Below are positions 8,346-16,867 of a stretch of 64,000 nucleotides of DNA, piece after piece. The notes beneath the pieces were generated by a model. It ran no database searches and was not told the DNA's origin. It worked only from the letters and a program-made list of their open reading frames with translations. Every line of letters starts with the position of its first letter. The first letter of the stretch is position 1. Source of the stretch: a virus. A program made the translations under genes and the position numbers. The DNA lies in IMG/VR virus record IMGVR_UViG_3300009790_002068, positions 19,165-83,164 of that record; one strand, given 5' to 3'.

Positions 8346-9032
8346 ATGAAGAAAAGTGAAGAAATAAAACAAAGACTAAAAGACTCAAATACAAAATTTT
8401 GGGCTGGCGACAATATTAGTGAACATTTAGAAGAAGGAGATAAACAAGCTCTTATCGAAGAGGCAACTGTAGCCTTTGAAAATGTTTTAGACAGTTTAGT
8501 AATTGATCGTGAAAACGATCCAAACAGTATGGACACTGGAAGACGTATGGCTAAGATGTATATCAATGAGATTATGTCTGGTCGTTATAATCCAATGCCA
8601 AATCCGAATTCCTTTCCTAACTATGTAGAAGATGGTTATGAAGGAATGTTAGTAGTAAGAAGTGAACTAAAAAGTCTTTGTTCACATCACCACCAACCAG
8701 TACAAGGTGTAGCTTATATTGGTATTATTGCTGGACCTAAATTATTAGGGTTAAGCAAGTATACTAGAATAGCTCAATGGTGTGCTATGAGGGGGACATT
8801 ACAAGAAGAACTTAATGTAATGATCGCTAACGAAATACAAAAGCATACAGGTTCAAAAGACGTGGGTGTTTATGTACAAGCAACACATGGCTGTTGTGAA
8901 AATAGAGGAATAAGAGCTAAAAGTAGTTTAACCCAAACTACGGTTCTTAGAGGCGACTTTAAAGATGTTTCAGCTACTAAAAAAGAATTTATGGATAACA
9001 TCAAATTACAACAAGAGTTTGCCAAAGACTAA
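8346..9032 (+). CDS. folE: GTP cyclohydrolase I
   Basis: Converts GTP to 7,8-dihydroneopterin triphosphate, the first step of both folate and 7-deazaguanine synthesis. The 228-residue protein keeps the zinc site: Cys112 and His115 in SLCSHHHQP, and Cys183/184 in THGCCENRG. The family LGLSKYTRIAQWCAMR segment is also present. It is followed 15 bp later by a YhhQ-type transporter, and QueD and QueE lie at 17-19 kb. This argues for preQ0 rather than folate as the product. Confidence 0.92.
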   Translation: MKKSEEIKQRLKDSNTKFWAGDNISEHLEEGDKQALIEEATVAFENVLDSLVIDRENDPNSMDTGRRMAKMYINEIMSGRYNPMPNPNSFPNYVEDGYEGMLVVRSELKSLCSHHHQPVQGVAYIGIIAGPKLLGLSKYTRIAQWCAMRGTLQEELNVMIANEIQKHTGSKDVGVYVQATHGCCENRGIRAKSSLTQTTVLRGDFKDVSATKKEFMDNIKLQQEFAKD

Positions 9033-9046
9033 ACCAAAAAGGAGGA

Positions 9047-9694
9047 ATGATGATAAAATCATTATTAGAAGGTGTTGATACTAAACTAGTTAGAAATTTA
9101 GTAATCTTACACACATTAGTAATTGCTGTTAGTAATTACTTGGTTACCATCCGGTTCAATTTATTTCCGGGTGCCGACTTACCATTGTTTGGTGAGTTTC
9201 CACTGGCGGCGGCGGCATTTACGTTTCCGATCGTTGTGGTAGCAACTGACCTAACAGTTAGGCTAGTTGGTAAAGAAGCAGGAAGAGCCGTTGTAGCAAT
9301 GGCTATTATTCCGGCTATTATTGCCTCGGTGCTTGTATTATTGGCACTAGGTGATGAACACGCCTACAGAGTAGGTTTAGCAAGTGGTACGGCTTATGCT
9401 ATTGGTACTATGCTTGACGTGTACGTTTTCCAATATATTAGAGAGAAGTATACTGATATGTGGTGGGCGGCACCGGCTATTTCAACTATCGCGGCCAACA
9501 TCATTGACACTTATGCTTTCTTCTTTACAGCATTCGCTGGTTCAACAGATGCTGAAGGAAACTTAACGTGGATAGGCGAAAACTGGCATATAGTGGCACA
9601 AAACAACACACTAACTAAAATTGTAGTTGGTTTAATTGTGTTCCTACCAGCTTATGGCGTATTACTCAATTACTTAAAAAATAGAGTAAAATAA
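9047..9694 (+). CDS. yhhQ: Queuosine-precursor transporter, VUT/YhhQ family
   Basis: 215 residues with about six membrane helices in the inner membrane. FPIVVVATDLTVRLVGKEAGR (about 60-80) and AYAIGTMLDVYVFQYIRE (about 115-133) are characteristic of the VUT family, which imports preQ0/preQ1. AAGGAGG precedes the start. Placed right after FolE, it suggests the phage can scavenge a 7-deazaguanine as well as make it. I infer the substrate from family knowledge and context. Confidence 0.85.
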   Translation: MMIKSLLEGVDTKLVRNLVILHTLVIAVSNYLVTIRFNLFPGADLPLFGEFPLAAAAFTFPIVVVATDLTVRLVGKEAGRAVVAMAIIPAIIASVLVLLALGDEHAYRVGLASGTAYAIGTMLDVYVFQYIREKYTDMWWAAPAISTIAANIIDTYAFFFTAFAGSTDAEGNLTWIGENWHIVAQNNTLTKIVVGLIVFLPAYGVLLNYLKNRVK

Positions 9695-9707
9695 TATACA
9701 CAGATAA

Positions 9708-9733
9708 GAATAGGGGGCTTTAGCCCCTTATTC
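9708..9733 (+). terminator. Strong stem-loop after yhhQ
   Basis: GAATAGGGGGC pairs with GCCCCTTATTC around a TTTA loop, giving 11 bp with one G-T pair. There is no long T run, so it may end or protect transcripts. It separates the FolE/YhhQ unit from the peroxiredoxin gene. Confidence 0.7.
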
Positions 9734-9777
9734 AACTAAATACAGTTATAATAAAATGACAATCCGGAGAGTTAACA

Positions 9778-10326
9778 ATGGCACATAAAGAAGGACATAA
9801 CGTTCCTTTCATTCAGTGGAAGATGAGAACAGACGGTGAGTGGGATTCAGTAGATTCAGATTTTTGGTTTAAGGATAAGACAGTAGTAGTATTCAGTTTA
9901 CCAGGAGCATTTACTCCAACTTGCTCAACTCAGCAACTTCCAGGATACGAAGATAGATATCAAGAGTTTCTTGACGAAGGAATAGACGATATCTACTGTA
10001 TATCAGTAAACGATGCTTTCGTTATGAATGCTTGGGCAAAAGACCTTGGCATTGAAAACGTTAAGATGTTACCAGATGGTAACGGTATGTTTACTAAACG
10101 TATGGAACAGTTAGTAGATAAACAAGATAAAGGTTTTGGACCAAGATCATGGCGATATGCTATGGTAGTTAAAAACCAAAAAATTATTAAACAATGGGTA
10201 GAAGAAGGTAAAACGGATAACACACCAAACGATCCGTATTCAAACACAGACCCTGGTACTTGTATCAATTGGATCAAAGGTCCATATGGTCAAGACAAGT
10301 TGAATAAAGAAGAAGATAAAGAGTAA
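9778..10326 (+). CDS. Peroxiredoxin, Prx5-like (redoxin)
   Basis: Reduces peroxides with a thiol donor in the cytoplasm. The 182-residue protein has the peroxidatic Cys49 in PGAFTPTCS, preceded by VVVFSLPG, as in the Prx5/AhpE-like group. A second Cys near the C-terminus (GTCINWI) could act as resolving residue. CGGAGAG precedes the start. The gene stands alone between two stem-loops, so it seems to be its own unit. It would protect an infected surface-ocean cell against oxidative stress. Confidence 0.88.
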   Translation: MAHKEGHNVPFIQWKMRTDGEWDSVDSDFWFKDKTVVVFSLPGAFTPTCSTQQLPGYEDRYQEFLDEGIDDIYCISVNDAFVMNAWAKDLGIENVKMLPDGNGMFTKRMEQLVDKQDKGFGPRSWRYAMVVKNQKIIKQWVEEGKTDNTPNDPYSNTDPGTCINWIKGPYGQDKLNKEEDKE

Positions 10327-10365
10327 AACACTTTACCAAACCTACCAAATGATGAACAAATTGAT

Positions 10366-10393
10366 AAGGGCGATTAATTCGCCCTTTCTTTTT
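10366..10393 (+). terminator. Rho-independent terminator after peroxiredoxin
   Basis: AAGGGCGA and TCGCCCTT form an 8-bp stem with a 5-base loop, followed by TCTTTTT. It is a classical intrinsic terminator on the plus strand. Confidence 0.85.
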
Positions 10394-10409
10394 GGAGAAA
10401 TTTCTCCAA
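10392..10409. repeat. 18-bp perfect palindrome upstream of an early promoter
   Basis: TTGGAGAAA followed directly by TTTCTCCAA, between the terminator and the promoter at 10427. A loop-free palindrome suits a dimeric DNA-binding protein better than an RNA hairpin. It ends 17 bases before the -35 box. Confidence 0.55.
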
Positions 10410-10426
10410 TCTTTCCGTATAAAAGG

Positions 10427-10455
10427 TTGACCTTAGGTTTAAAGTTTGCTATAAT
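10427..10455 (+). promoter_or_regulatory. Sigma70-like early promoter
   Basis: TTGACC (10427-10432), a 17-base spacer and TATAAT (10450-10455). It drives the HTH gene at 10531 and the small genes after it. Confidence 0.78.
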
Positions 10456-10530
10456 GTATGGACTATGTTAGAAATGTTTTCTTTACATAATATTAGTAAA
10501 CTATATAAAAACCTATGGAGGGTAATAACA

Positions 10531-10785
10531 ATGGCTAATACAAAAACAATCAATCAAAGAGTTCTAGAAGCTTTCGAAAAGGGACAAGAACTTACAAGTG
10601 CTCAAATCAAATCTAGATTTGGTGCTGGTAACCCACAATCAGTAGTACAATCACTAAGATTTGCTGGCTACCCAATTTATCTTAATTCTAAGAAAACTGG
10701 TGCTAGTAAGTACAGATTAGGTACTGCTTCACGTAGAATTATTTCTGCTGGTTACAAAGCAATGGCTTCAGGAATTGATGCCTAA
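10531..10785 (+). CDS. Small helix-turn-helix protein
   Basis: 84 residues from ATG 10531, which has GGAGGG upstream; the longer frame from 10465 crosses the leader and lacks a ribosome site. It shows a winged-HTH pattern: RVLEAFEKGQELTSAQIKSRF, then NPQSVVQSLRFAGYPIYLN. Similar proteins occur, as I remember, in cyanophages. It may regulate phage or host genes. Its stop overlaps the next start. Confidence 0.75.
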   Translation: MANTKTINQRVLEAFEKGQELTSAQIKSRFGAGNPQSVVQSLRFAGYPIYLNSKKTGASKYRLGTASRRIISAGYKAMASGIDA

Positions 10786-11107
10786 GGCTGAAAAGTCAAG
10801 AACTATTAAAGGTAAAGCGGTTTCGGCCGCTTTACCTGATTTTCACCTTCCGGTAAAAGAGTTCGACTACTATGTATGCTACTGGAAGGATATTGAGTCA
10901 GATCCTAGCTGGCGTGAGTTGAAGGAAATTCAAGCGTCAAAGCCTGCGACTTGTATAAGTACAGGATGGCTAGTAAAGAAAGATAAAGACGTTCATGTTT
11001 TCATGAGTGACTTTAATTTTAACAAAGAAGGGCTAATAGGTGAAGGTGGATCAAGTACGGTAATACCTACTTCTTGTATCCTTAAACTTATTAAGGTAAA
11101 AATTTAA
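10778..11107 (+). CDS. Hypothetical protein
   Basis: 109 residues from ATG 10778, which overlaps the HTH gene end; a TTG at 10775 is a less likely start. The sequence has FDYYVCYWKDIESDPSWRE and a C-terminal strand-rich half (HVFMSDFNFN, STVIPTSCILKLIKV). No signal or membrane segment. Function not recognised. Confidence 0.65.
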   Translation: MPKAEKSRTIKGKAVSAALPDFHLPVKEFDYYVCYWKDIESDPSWRELKEIQASKPATCISTGWLVKKDKDVHVFMSDFNFNKEGLIGEGGSSTVIPTSCILKLIKVKI

Positions 11108-11379
11108 TGAAAGAATTCATTACTTTTGCGACGGCTTTCAGAACAATAGTTTTAGGACTATTGATCTACATCAGTGTTGTCATGACTGATATGAGGCATA
11201 AAATACATGACTTAGAATCGTATTTAGATTCGTTATATTTAGAAGTTAACATTTTATCAAATGAACTTGAACATCAAATTGACGACGCTAACTACTCAAC
11301 AAGATTCTTGTTTGATCTATTACAACAAACGTATAGATTGGAACAAGAAGAACAACTAAACGAACAAGGAACAGAATGA
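11107..11379 (+). CDS. Small membrane-anchored coiled-coil protein
   Basis: 90 residues. One N-terminal membrane helix (about 8-27, TAFRTIVLGLLIYISVVM) is followed by an acidic helical domain. It overlaps both neighbours (TAATG at 11105, ATGA at 11376), so it is tightly coupled to the cold-shock gene. Role unknown. Confidence 0.65.
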   Translation: MKEFITFATAFRTIVLGLLIYISVVMTDMRHKIHDLESYLDSLYLEVNILSNELEHQIDDANYSTRFLFDLLQQTYRLEQEEQLNEQGTE

Positions 11380-11579
11380 ACACAGGAAAAATAAAATGGT
11401 TTAACCCTACTAAAGGGTTCGGTTTTATTGAAACTGGCGAAGAAGGTAAAGACTTGTTCTTACACATTTCAGCTTTACAAGAAGCTAATATTGATCAGAT
11501 CACAGAAGGTGAATCTGTATCGTATGAAATAGGTGAGAATAAAGGTAAGCCAATCGCTATCAATATCAAAAAACTATAA
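11376..11579 (+). CDS. Cold-shock domain protein, CspA family
   Basis: 67 residues, the full length of a bacterial Csp. It has both RNA-binding motifs, KGFGFIE (RNP1) and LFLHIS (RNP2-like). It would bind single-stranded RNA or DNA, melt mRNA structure, and help phage translation or replication. It is the last gene of the unit that starts at the 10427 promoter. Confidence 0.92.
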   Translation: MNTGKIKWFNPTKGFGFIETGEEGKDLFLHISALQEANIDQITEGESVSYEIGENKGKPIAINIKKL

Positions 11580-11604
11580 TATATAAAAAACTTTAATAAA
11601 GTGG

Positions 11605-11632
11605 TTGACTTTTGGCTTTAAGATGCTATACT
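11605..11632 (+). promoter_or_regulatory. Early promoter with inverted repeat over the -10
   Basis: TTGACT (11605-11610), a 16-base spacer and TATACT (11627-11632). CTATAC-TATAT-GTATAG (11626-11642) is a perfect inverted repeat over the -10 and start region. The same repeat is found at the promoter at 23971. Confidence 0.78.
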
Positions 11633-11662
11633 ATATGTATAGTTAATAAAAAGGAGCAAAAG

Positions 11663-12034
11663 ATGGCATACATTAATAAAGAAGACGTTCAAGCAATTCG
11701 TAAAGAACTTAAAGCAACATTTCCAAAATGTAAGTTCGGAGTTCGTAAAGATCATAGCTCATCTGTGAGTGTTACACTTAAACAGAGTCCGTTTAGTTTT
11801 AATGAAGATTACATACAAGTAAATCAATACTGGATAGATCAACATCATCCAGATCACAAATCATTTTTTAATAAGGTTATTGAAATAATCAAAACAGCAC
11901 CAATCCGTGGAGATGGTTATAATAAAAACGGTTGGTATGACAATAGTGATGCTATGACTGATTATTTCGATACTGCTTATTACTTCAATTTCAATGTTGG
12001 TTCATGGAATCAACCTCATATCCAATCTAGTTAG
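11663..12034 (+). CDS. LPD29-like domain protein
   Basis: 123 residues from ATG 11663, which has AAGGAG upstream. The sequence AIRKELKATFPKCKFGVRKDHSSSVSVTL resembles LPD29, one of the large polyvalent protein-associated domains found in phage and mobile-element proteins. Molecular function is unknown. It sits alone behind an early promoter, which suggests a host-directed role. Confidence 0.65.
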   Translation: MAYINKEDVQAIRKELKATFPKCKFGVRKDHSSSVSVTLKQSPFSFNEDYIQVNQYWIDQHHPDHKSFFNKVIEIIKTAPIRGDGYNKNGWYDNSDAMTDYFDTAYYFNFNVGSWNQPHIQSS

Positions 12035-12048
12035 AAAAGGAATACATT

Positions 12049-12144
12049 ATGGAAGTTTTACTTACTCTGTGGGTCGCCGAATGGATCTTAGCTAACATAA
12101 GTCAGGAATTATTGTACGTCTGTGTCACAGGCTGTACTTCTTAA
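12049..12144 (+). CDS. Possible 31-residue membrane peptide
   Basis: ATG 12049 has AAAAGGA 8 bases upstream. The product is mostly hydrophobic (LLTLWVAEWILANISQELLYV) with two Cys at the end. It stops 5 bases before tRNA-Leu. The ribosome site and composition support it; length makes it uncertain. Confidence 0.35.
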   Translation: MEVLLTLWVAEWILANISQELLYVCVTGCTS

Positions 12145-12149
12145 CAATA

Positions 12150-12236
12150 GCCCTCGTGGTGAAATAGGTAAACACAACGGACTTAAAATCCGTCGCCGAA
12201 TTAGGCTTGCCAGTTCGATTCTGGCCGAGGGCACCA
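12150..12236 (+). tRNA. tRNA-Leu (UAA)
   Basis: Acceptor GCCCTCG pairs with CGAGGGC, followed by A-CCA encoded in DNA. The anticodon loop holds TAA (CTTAAAA), a long variable arm is present, and the T loop is TTCGATT. First of three clustered tRNAs. Confidence 0.93.
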
Positions 12237-12238
12237 AT

Positions 12239-12313
12239 ATGGGTGTGGTGCTAATGGTAACACAGCGGTCTCCAAAACCGAAGATGAGGGTTCGATTCCT
12301 TCCACCTGTGCCA
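12239..12313 (+). tRNA. tRNA-Trp (CCA)
   Basis: Acceptor ATGGGTG pairs with CACCTGT, with two G-T pairs, then discriminator G and encoded CCA. The anticodon loop CTCCAAA holds CCA. G73 is usual for bacterial tRNA-Trp. The top anticodon-stem pair is a mismatch. It begins 2 bases after tRNA-Leu. Confidence 0.88.
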
Positions 12314-12320
12314 AAAAAGA

Positions 12321-12398
12321 CTGCCCGTAGCTCAGCAGGATTAGAGCAACAGTCTTCTAAACTGTAGGTCGTAGGTTCGAATCCTACCGGGCAGGCCA
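12321..12398 (+). tRNA. tRNA-Arg (UCU)
   Basis: Acceptor CTGCCCG pairs with CGGGCAG, then G-CCA. Anticodon loop CTTCTAA reads TCT, decoding AGA/AGG. AGA is the common Arg codon in this AT-rich phage, so this tRNA would directly help its translation. Confidence 0.92.
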
Positions 12399-12407
12399 AT
12401 ATGTAGC

Positions 12408-12466
12408 AAAAATAGGCTTAAAATGTCGCTGTTTTATTGACGTTTTTTGCCTATTTTTCTACTATT
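12408..12466 (+). terminator. Terminator after the tRNA cluster
   Basis: AAAAATAGGC (12408-12417) pairs with GCCTATTTTT (12449-12458), with a second T-rich run (TATTTTTT) behind. The loop is large and could fold further (AAAA/TTTT). Confidence 0.7.
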
Positions 12467-12472
12467 TTTTGG

Positions 12473-12503
12473 TTGACATATTCTGTAAAGATGTTATTAT
12501 AAT
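12473..12503 (+). promoter_or_regulatory. Early promoter before the small membrane protein
   Basis: TTGACA (12473-12478) and TATAAT (12498-12503) with a long 19-base spacer. The stretch AAAGATGTTATTATAATAGTATA is nearly the same as at the 25787 promoter, so this is a promoter family within the genome. Confidence 0.7.
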
Positions 12504-12535
12504 AGTATAAAGTTAACAAAAAGGAGCAAAAAACT

Positions 12536-12712
12536 ATGAAAACTACAATTTACGGAGTTTTATTTTTAATGTGTATGATATTTGCCGTTGGTTCAATTGA
12601 CGGTCCTACAGGTTATGAAAGCAATAACTGGTTAGGTTGTTTAGGATTTGCCATTGCTGGTATTTTCTTTGGACTACTTACACTAAAATCACAAGTTAAC
12701 GAAACTGAATAA
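12536..12712 (+). CDS. Small two-helix membrane protein
   Basis: 58 residues behind AAGGAG. Two membrane helices (about 4-19 and 32-51) flank a short conserved-looking loop, SIDGPTGYESNNW. I remember similar small proteins in marine phages, but with no function. It precedes the S8 protease gene by 19 bases and shares its promoter. Confidence 0.7.
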   Translation: MKTTIYGVLFLMCMIFAVGSIDGPTGYESNNWLGCLGFAIAGIFFGLLTLKSQVNETE

Positions 12713-12731
12713 TTTATTAGGAGGTTATACT

Positions 12732-15700
12732 ATGTTTAAATTTAAATCAATTTTAATAATAGGTCTAGTATTTCTTTTAACTGCCTGTGGAGGCGGTGGT
12801 GGTGGAACACCTAGTGGTGTTTCTATTAGTCCTAATAACACAACAGTATTAAGTACAAACATTCAAAACAATATAAGTGCTATTGACCATGCCTTAGAAA
12901 CTTTAACAAGTGTAAATGGTATTAGTGCTACAAGTGTTGATAAATCAAAATTCAAATCAATGAAAGATGGCTTTGATGCTATCAAAAGTTTAAAGACAGA
13001 GTACGATAGTTTAAGTAGTGCTGATAAACTTATACTAGCAAACGTTATGGTTCAAGTAGACCTTGCTGGTTGTAAAACAGGAAGTGGTGCTCAAACATCT
13101 TGTCAGAAGTCAATGGCATTAAGTGAAGTTATAGATTTTGGTTATAATATGTATACTAGATATTACGAGCCATATCAAAACTTTTGGACTGACGGTGCTA
13201 CTACAGGTTATGTAGATGAAACATCATCAGAGTTTGCTAGTATTAAAGCAAGAGTAGAAGCTGACGAATTAAAAAGTAGAGATGATTTAGTATATAATGT
13301 TAACGAAGGAAGTGATCCTGTTAAGACAGGTGATCCTGAACACGTTATAGTAGAATATACAGAAGATAAAAAAATTGTAGTAAGTACAGGTTCAACTAGA
13401 ACTGTTACAATTAAAACTGAAACAGTAACTTATAGTGCTGGTACAGTTTCTGATTATTGGCCAACAGACTTTGACGAAACAACTGCTTCAGGATGTAACT
13501 GTTCTAAAACATATACAAACAAGTATACGGCAACTGAAACTTATAATACTCATAGAATAGATACAATCACTTATAAAAGAACTGATACAAAACATACTTG
13601 GACTGATGGAAAGGTTACAACTGAATATGGTGAGCCAACAGTAACTAAAACTGTAACAGGTGACGTTGTAGAAACAGATGTTGTTCAATCAAACTTTAAT
13701 ACAACTTCTACACTTCAAAATACAACTAGTAATGCCGTAACTGAAACAAGTCAAGAAAGTATAGTAGTTCCAAATTATGATGTTGTAGAAAAGGTAATTA
13801 TTTCTACAGATGGTACAAGAATTAAATCAACATATGATTCAACTGTAGTTGAAGTAACTGGTACTGTTACTAAAACATATACAGACACATACCAAATCAC
13901 AACAACTTATAGTTCATATAGAGAAGATACAGTAACTTATAAAAGAACTGATACAAAAATTAATTATAGCGACGGAACAAGTAAAACTATAACTGGTACT
14001 GCTGAAAAGGTTAGTACTGTAACAGGTAACGTAGTAGAACATGACGTAACTGACAGTGAGCCTGTTAGAACTGCTAGGGTATTAATATCAACAGTTGATT
14101 CGAATAGTGTTGCTTATACAGACTCAGATGAAAACTTAGGTACTAAAACAATAGGCTATTCAAATAATGCTAATGACTTTTTAGATAGTGAAACAAGAGC
14201 ATATTGTGGTAGTTCATATAGTGCTTGTTCATTAGATAGTTTAACAGTTTTCACAGATGACAATCTTGCTAACGGTACAGGTACAAGTTTTCAACATATA
14301 GCAGAAGCAGGTATTAATGATGCTTGGGCTAGAGGTTGGACTGGTAAAGGTGTTAATGTAGGTATTATTGATACAGGTGTTAATATTCATCACGATGAAT
14401 TAGATGGACAAATAGGCGGTGTATACAATAACGGTTCAACAGACTGGGACGGACACGGTTCACACGTTGCTGGTACTATTGTTGCTAAAAAAGATGGCAA
14501 AGGTACAGTAGGTGTAGCATTTGATTCTAAATTGTATGTTGTTAGAGAAACAGGTTTGAATTACAATAAAGAAGAGTATTGGAATTACTTTAAAGAAAAT
14601 AACGTTGATGTAGTTAACGTTAGTATAAATGGAAGATGGGACTATAATGTTACATTCGACGACAGTTATGTTGTTGGTAGTGATGTTAATAATCAAAACG
14701 ACACTTATAAATCATTATCACTTATTGATGGTAATAAAAACTTATACAAGTGGAACAAGACATTATTCCAAAACGGTTCATACCACAATGTTAATACAAA
14801 GATAGCAATGGATGATGACGGAAACATACTTTACGGAGGCATAGACAGTATAGAAGCATTGAGTACATTTATGTCAGGAAGTGAAATTATATTTGTTAAT
14901 AGTGCTGGTAACCAAGGTTATAGTGTGGCGGCGACTCCGGGTTGGTATGCTACTGTAACAGACGACAATGGCGATTTAATGCTAGACGGAAGAATGATTA
15001 TAGTTGGTTCATATGATCCTGCTAGTGGTACAAACAATAGCTATTCAAATGGTGCTGGACATATTTGTAGAGAAGTAGTAAATGATGTTTGTCAAGATGA
15101 TTATACAGTAAGTGACTTTTATATTAGAGCACCAGAGGCGTTTACATCATTAGATAATGTTGGTAATGGATATATTGATATGTCAGGTACTAGTATGGCG
15201 GCTCCTGTTGTAACAGGTAGTATTGCTTTAGTTAGACAGATGTGGCCACATATGACAGGTGAGAACACAGTTAAATTAATTTTACAAACTGCTGATAAAA
15301 GTTATGACGGATATGATGTAGGTGTAGACGGACAAGGTAGATTAGATATGGACAAAGCTACACAGCCAGTAGGTGCTACAGGTATTCCAACAGATGGTAG
15401 AACAACTGGTAATACTATTAGTTCAACAGGATACATAGCAGGTGGTAGTTCAATACCAAATGAAGTTAGTTCGTTGATTGTAGAAATTGATGAAGCTAGT
15501 TTTAATAGAGAATGGTTAGTGCCAATTGCTGAAGCTCACGTTAATATAGATACTGCTTTCCATAGCTTTACAAATTATGCTGGTATGACTGCTATTGGTA
15601 CAAATGACTTTGCTTTACATTTAACTGAAAATGATACAAACAAAATTGCTGTCACATTAGACGGTACTACATTTGGTTATATCAAAGAAGAAGGACAGTA

Positions 15701-16187
15701 TCTAGGAAAATACTTTAATGGTATGTTTGATATTGGTGAAACACAAACGGCTTTCTTACAAAAAGGTAATACTTGGCAGACAGGTAACAATACTTGGTTA
15801 AGTGCTAATGTAAATTTAGGATATACTCAAGTTGAAACAGTAGGACATTCGCTAATTAACAGTTCAGATGATTTATTAAGTTACGGTTGGAGTACTCAAG
15901 TTAATCATAATGTTGATGAGAATTGGTCACTTACAAGCTTCTTAGCACAGCCTGTTAGTGTTGTTTCCGGAGACATGAACATTAATGCTCCTACAAGTAG
16001 AAATGGTGATACAGTAAGCTATACAGATACAACGTATAGTCAAAAGGTTCAAACAGAAACTGATATTGGTATTACTGCTAAATTTGTAAAAGAAAACTTT
16101 AACTTTAGTATTGGTGGTGTTAGTAGATTTAATACAGTAAATGGCGACACTTATAACGTAACTACTTCCGTTGGTTGGAAGTTTTAA
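12732..16187 (+). CDS. Subtilisin-like (S8) lipoprotein protease, autotransporter-like
   Basis: 1151 residues. The signal ends in a lipobox (LLTAC, Cys19) followed by a Gly run, so it should be lipid-anchored at the cell surface or periplasm. Residues about 250-455 hold two degenerate copies of a Thr-rich module (each with TVTYKRTDTK or TITYKRTDTK and GDVVE/GNVVE). The S8 domain follows with a full triad: Asp547 (GIIDTG), His575 (DGHGSHVAG) and Ser821 (SGTSMAAP). The last ~230 residues are strand-rich and end in VGWKF, like an autotransporter barrel. It may degrade host surface proteins or help release. It is the largest gene here. Confidence 0.88.
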   Translation: MFKFKSILIIGLVFLLTACGGGGGGTPSGVSISPNNTTVLSTNIQNNISAIDHALETLTSVNGISATSVDKSKFKSMKDGFDAIKSLKTEYDSLSSADKLILANVMVQVDLAGCKTGSGAQTSCQKSMALSEVIDFGYNMYTRYYEPYQNFWTDGATTGYVDETSSEFASIKARVEADELKSRDDLVYNVNEGSDPVKTGDPEHVIVEYTEDKKIVVSTGSTRTVTIKTETVTYSAGTVSDYWPTDFDETTASGCNCSKTYTNKYTATETYNTHRIDTITYKRTDTKHTWTDGKVTTEYGEPTVTKTVTGDVVETDVVQSNFNTTSTLQNTTSNAVTETSQESIVVPNYDVVEKVIISTDGTRIKSTYDSTVVEVTGTVTKTYTDTYQITTTYSSYREDTVTYKRTDTKINYSDGTSKTITGTAEKVSTVTGNVVEHDVTDSEPVRTARVLISTVDSNSVAYTDSDENLGTKTIGYSNNANDFLDSETRAYCGSSYSACSLDSLTVFTDDNLANGTGTSFQHIAEAGINDAWARGWTGKGVNVGIIDTGVNIHHDELDGQIGGVYNNGSTDWDGHGSHVAGTIVAKKDGKGTVGVAFDSKLYVVRETGLNYNKEEYWNYFKENNVDVVNVSINGRWDYNVTFDDSYVVGSDVNNQNDTYKSLSLIDGNKNLYKWNKTLFQNGSYHNVNTKIAMDDDGNILYGGIDSIEALSTFMSGSEIIFVNSAGNQGYSVAATPGWYATVTDDNGDLMLDGRMIIVGSYDPASGTNNSYSNGAGHICREVVNDVCQDDYTVSDFYIRAPEAFTSLDNVGNGYIDMSGTSMAAPVVTGSIALVRQMWPHMTGENTVKLILQTADKSYDGYDVGVDGQGRLDMDKATQPVGATGIPTDGRTTGNTISSTGYIAGGSSIPNEVSSLIVEIDEASFNREWLVPIAEAHVNIDTAFHSFTNYAGMTAIGTNDFALHLTENDTNKIAVTLDGTTFGYIKEEGQYLGKYFNGMFDIGETQTAFLQKGNTWQTGNNTWLSANVNLGYTQVETVGHSLINSSDDLLSYGWSTQVNHNVDENWSLTSFLAQPVSVVSGDMNINAPTSRNGDTVSYTDTTYSQKVQTETDIGITAKFVKENFNFSIGGVSRFNTVNGDTYNVTTSVGWKF

Positions 16188-16200
16188 TTAAGGAGAAAAA

Positions 16201-16395
16201 ATGGATTGGTATACAACTGGATGGCTACTTGCTGTTTATACTATAGGAACATTATTTGGTTATAGAATGGCTTATAGAAAGAACTTTGTTATTATTTCAG
16301 AAACTATAGACGGCCTAAGACGTGCTGGCTTTCTAAAAGTTAAAGAAACAGGTGATGACAATTATGAAATATTAAAGGTAAAACAAAATGATTAA
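16201..16395 (+). CDS. Small single-helix membrane protein
   Basis: 64 residues with one N-terminal membrane helix (about 5-22) and a soluble tail (ETIDGLRRAGFLKVKETGDD). AAGGAG precedes it. It overlaps the phosphoribosyltransferase start by 8 bp. Function unknown. Confidence 0.65.
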   Translation: MDWYTTGWLLAVYTIGTLFGYRMAYRKNFVIISETIDGLRRAGFLKVKETGDDNYEILKVKQND

Positions 16396-16867
16396 GAAGA
16401 AAATTTATACTTGGCGTGACGTTGAAAAAATGTGTTCACAATTACTTGTACAACTTTACAATAGTGAATGGAGACCTGACTACATTGTAGGTATTACACG
16501 TGGCGGTAATGTACCTGCTACAATTTTAAGTAATATGACAGGTATTAGATGTGAGGCTGTTAAGGTTGCTTTACGTGATGGCGAAACAGGTAAGTCTGGG
16601 GACAGTATTGCTTGGATGGCCGAAGATGCTAAACTAGGCAAAAATATTTTAGTAGTAGATGATATAAATGACACTGGTGCTACATTTGAATGGTTATCAA
16701 AGGACTGGGGTCTTAACGGTGGCGACAATGTTCGTTTTGCTACACTAACTGAAAACTTATCAAGTAATTTCGACGGTGTTGATTATTACTGTGATGAAGT
16801 TAACAAAGCTGAAGAAGATGTTTGGCTTGTTTATCCTTGGGAAAATGTAGGAGAATACAATGGATAA
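16388..16867 (+). CDS. Purine phosphoribosyltransferase-like protein
   Basis: 159 residues with the PRPP-binding loop ILVVDDINDTGAT (about 93-105) and an N-terminal GITRGGNVPAT loop. This is the pattern of hypoxanthine/guanine/xanthine phosphoribosyltransferases, which recycle purine bases into nucleotides. DpdA-type exchange releases free guanine, so a salvage enzyme would be useful; that link is my inference. Base specificity cannot be read. Confidence 0.82.
   Translation: MIKKKIYTWRDVEKMCSQLLVQLYNSEWRPDYIVGITRGGNVPATILSNMTGIRCEAVKVALRDGETGKSGDSIAWMAEDAKLGKNILVVDDINDTGATFEWLSKDWGLNGGDNVRFATLTENLSSNFDGVDYYCDEVNKAEEDVWLVYPWENVGEYNG

Noticed and set aside
12109-12399. 96-residue minus-strand frame and 81-residue plus-strand frame
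   Set aside because: Both lie across the three tRNA genes; the codons simply read tRNA sequence.
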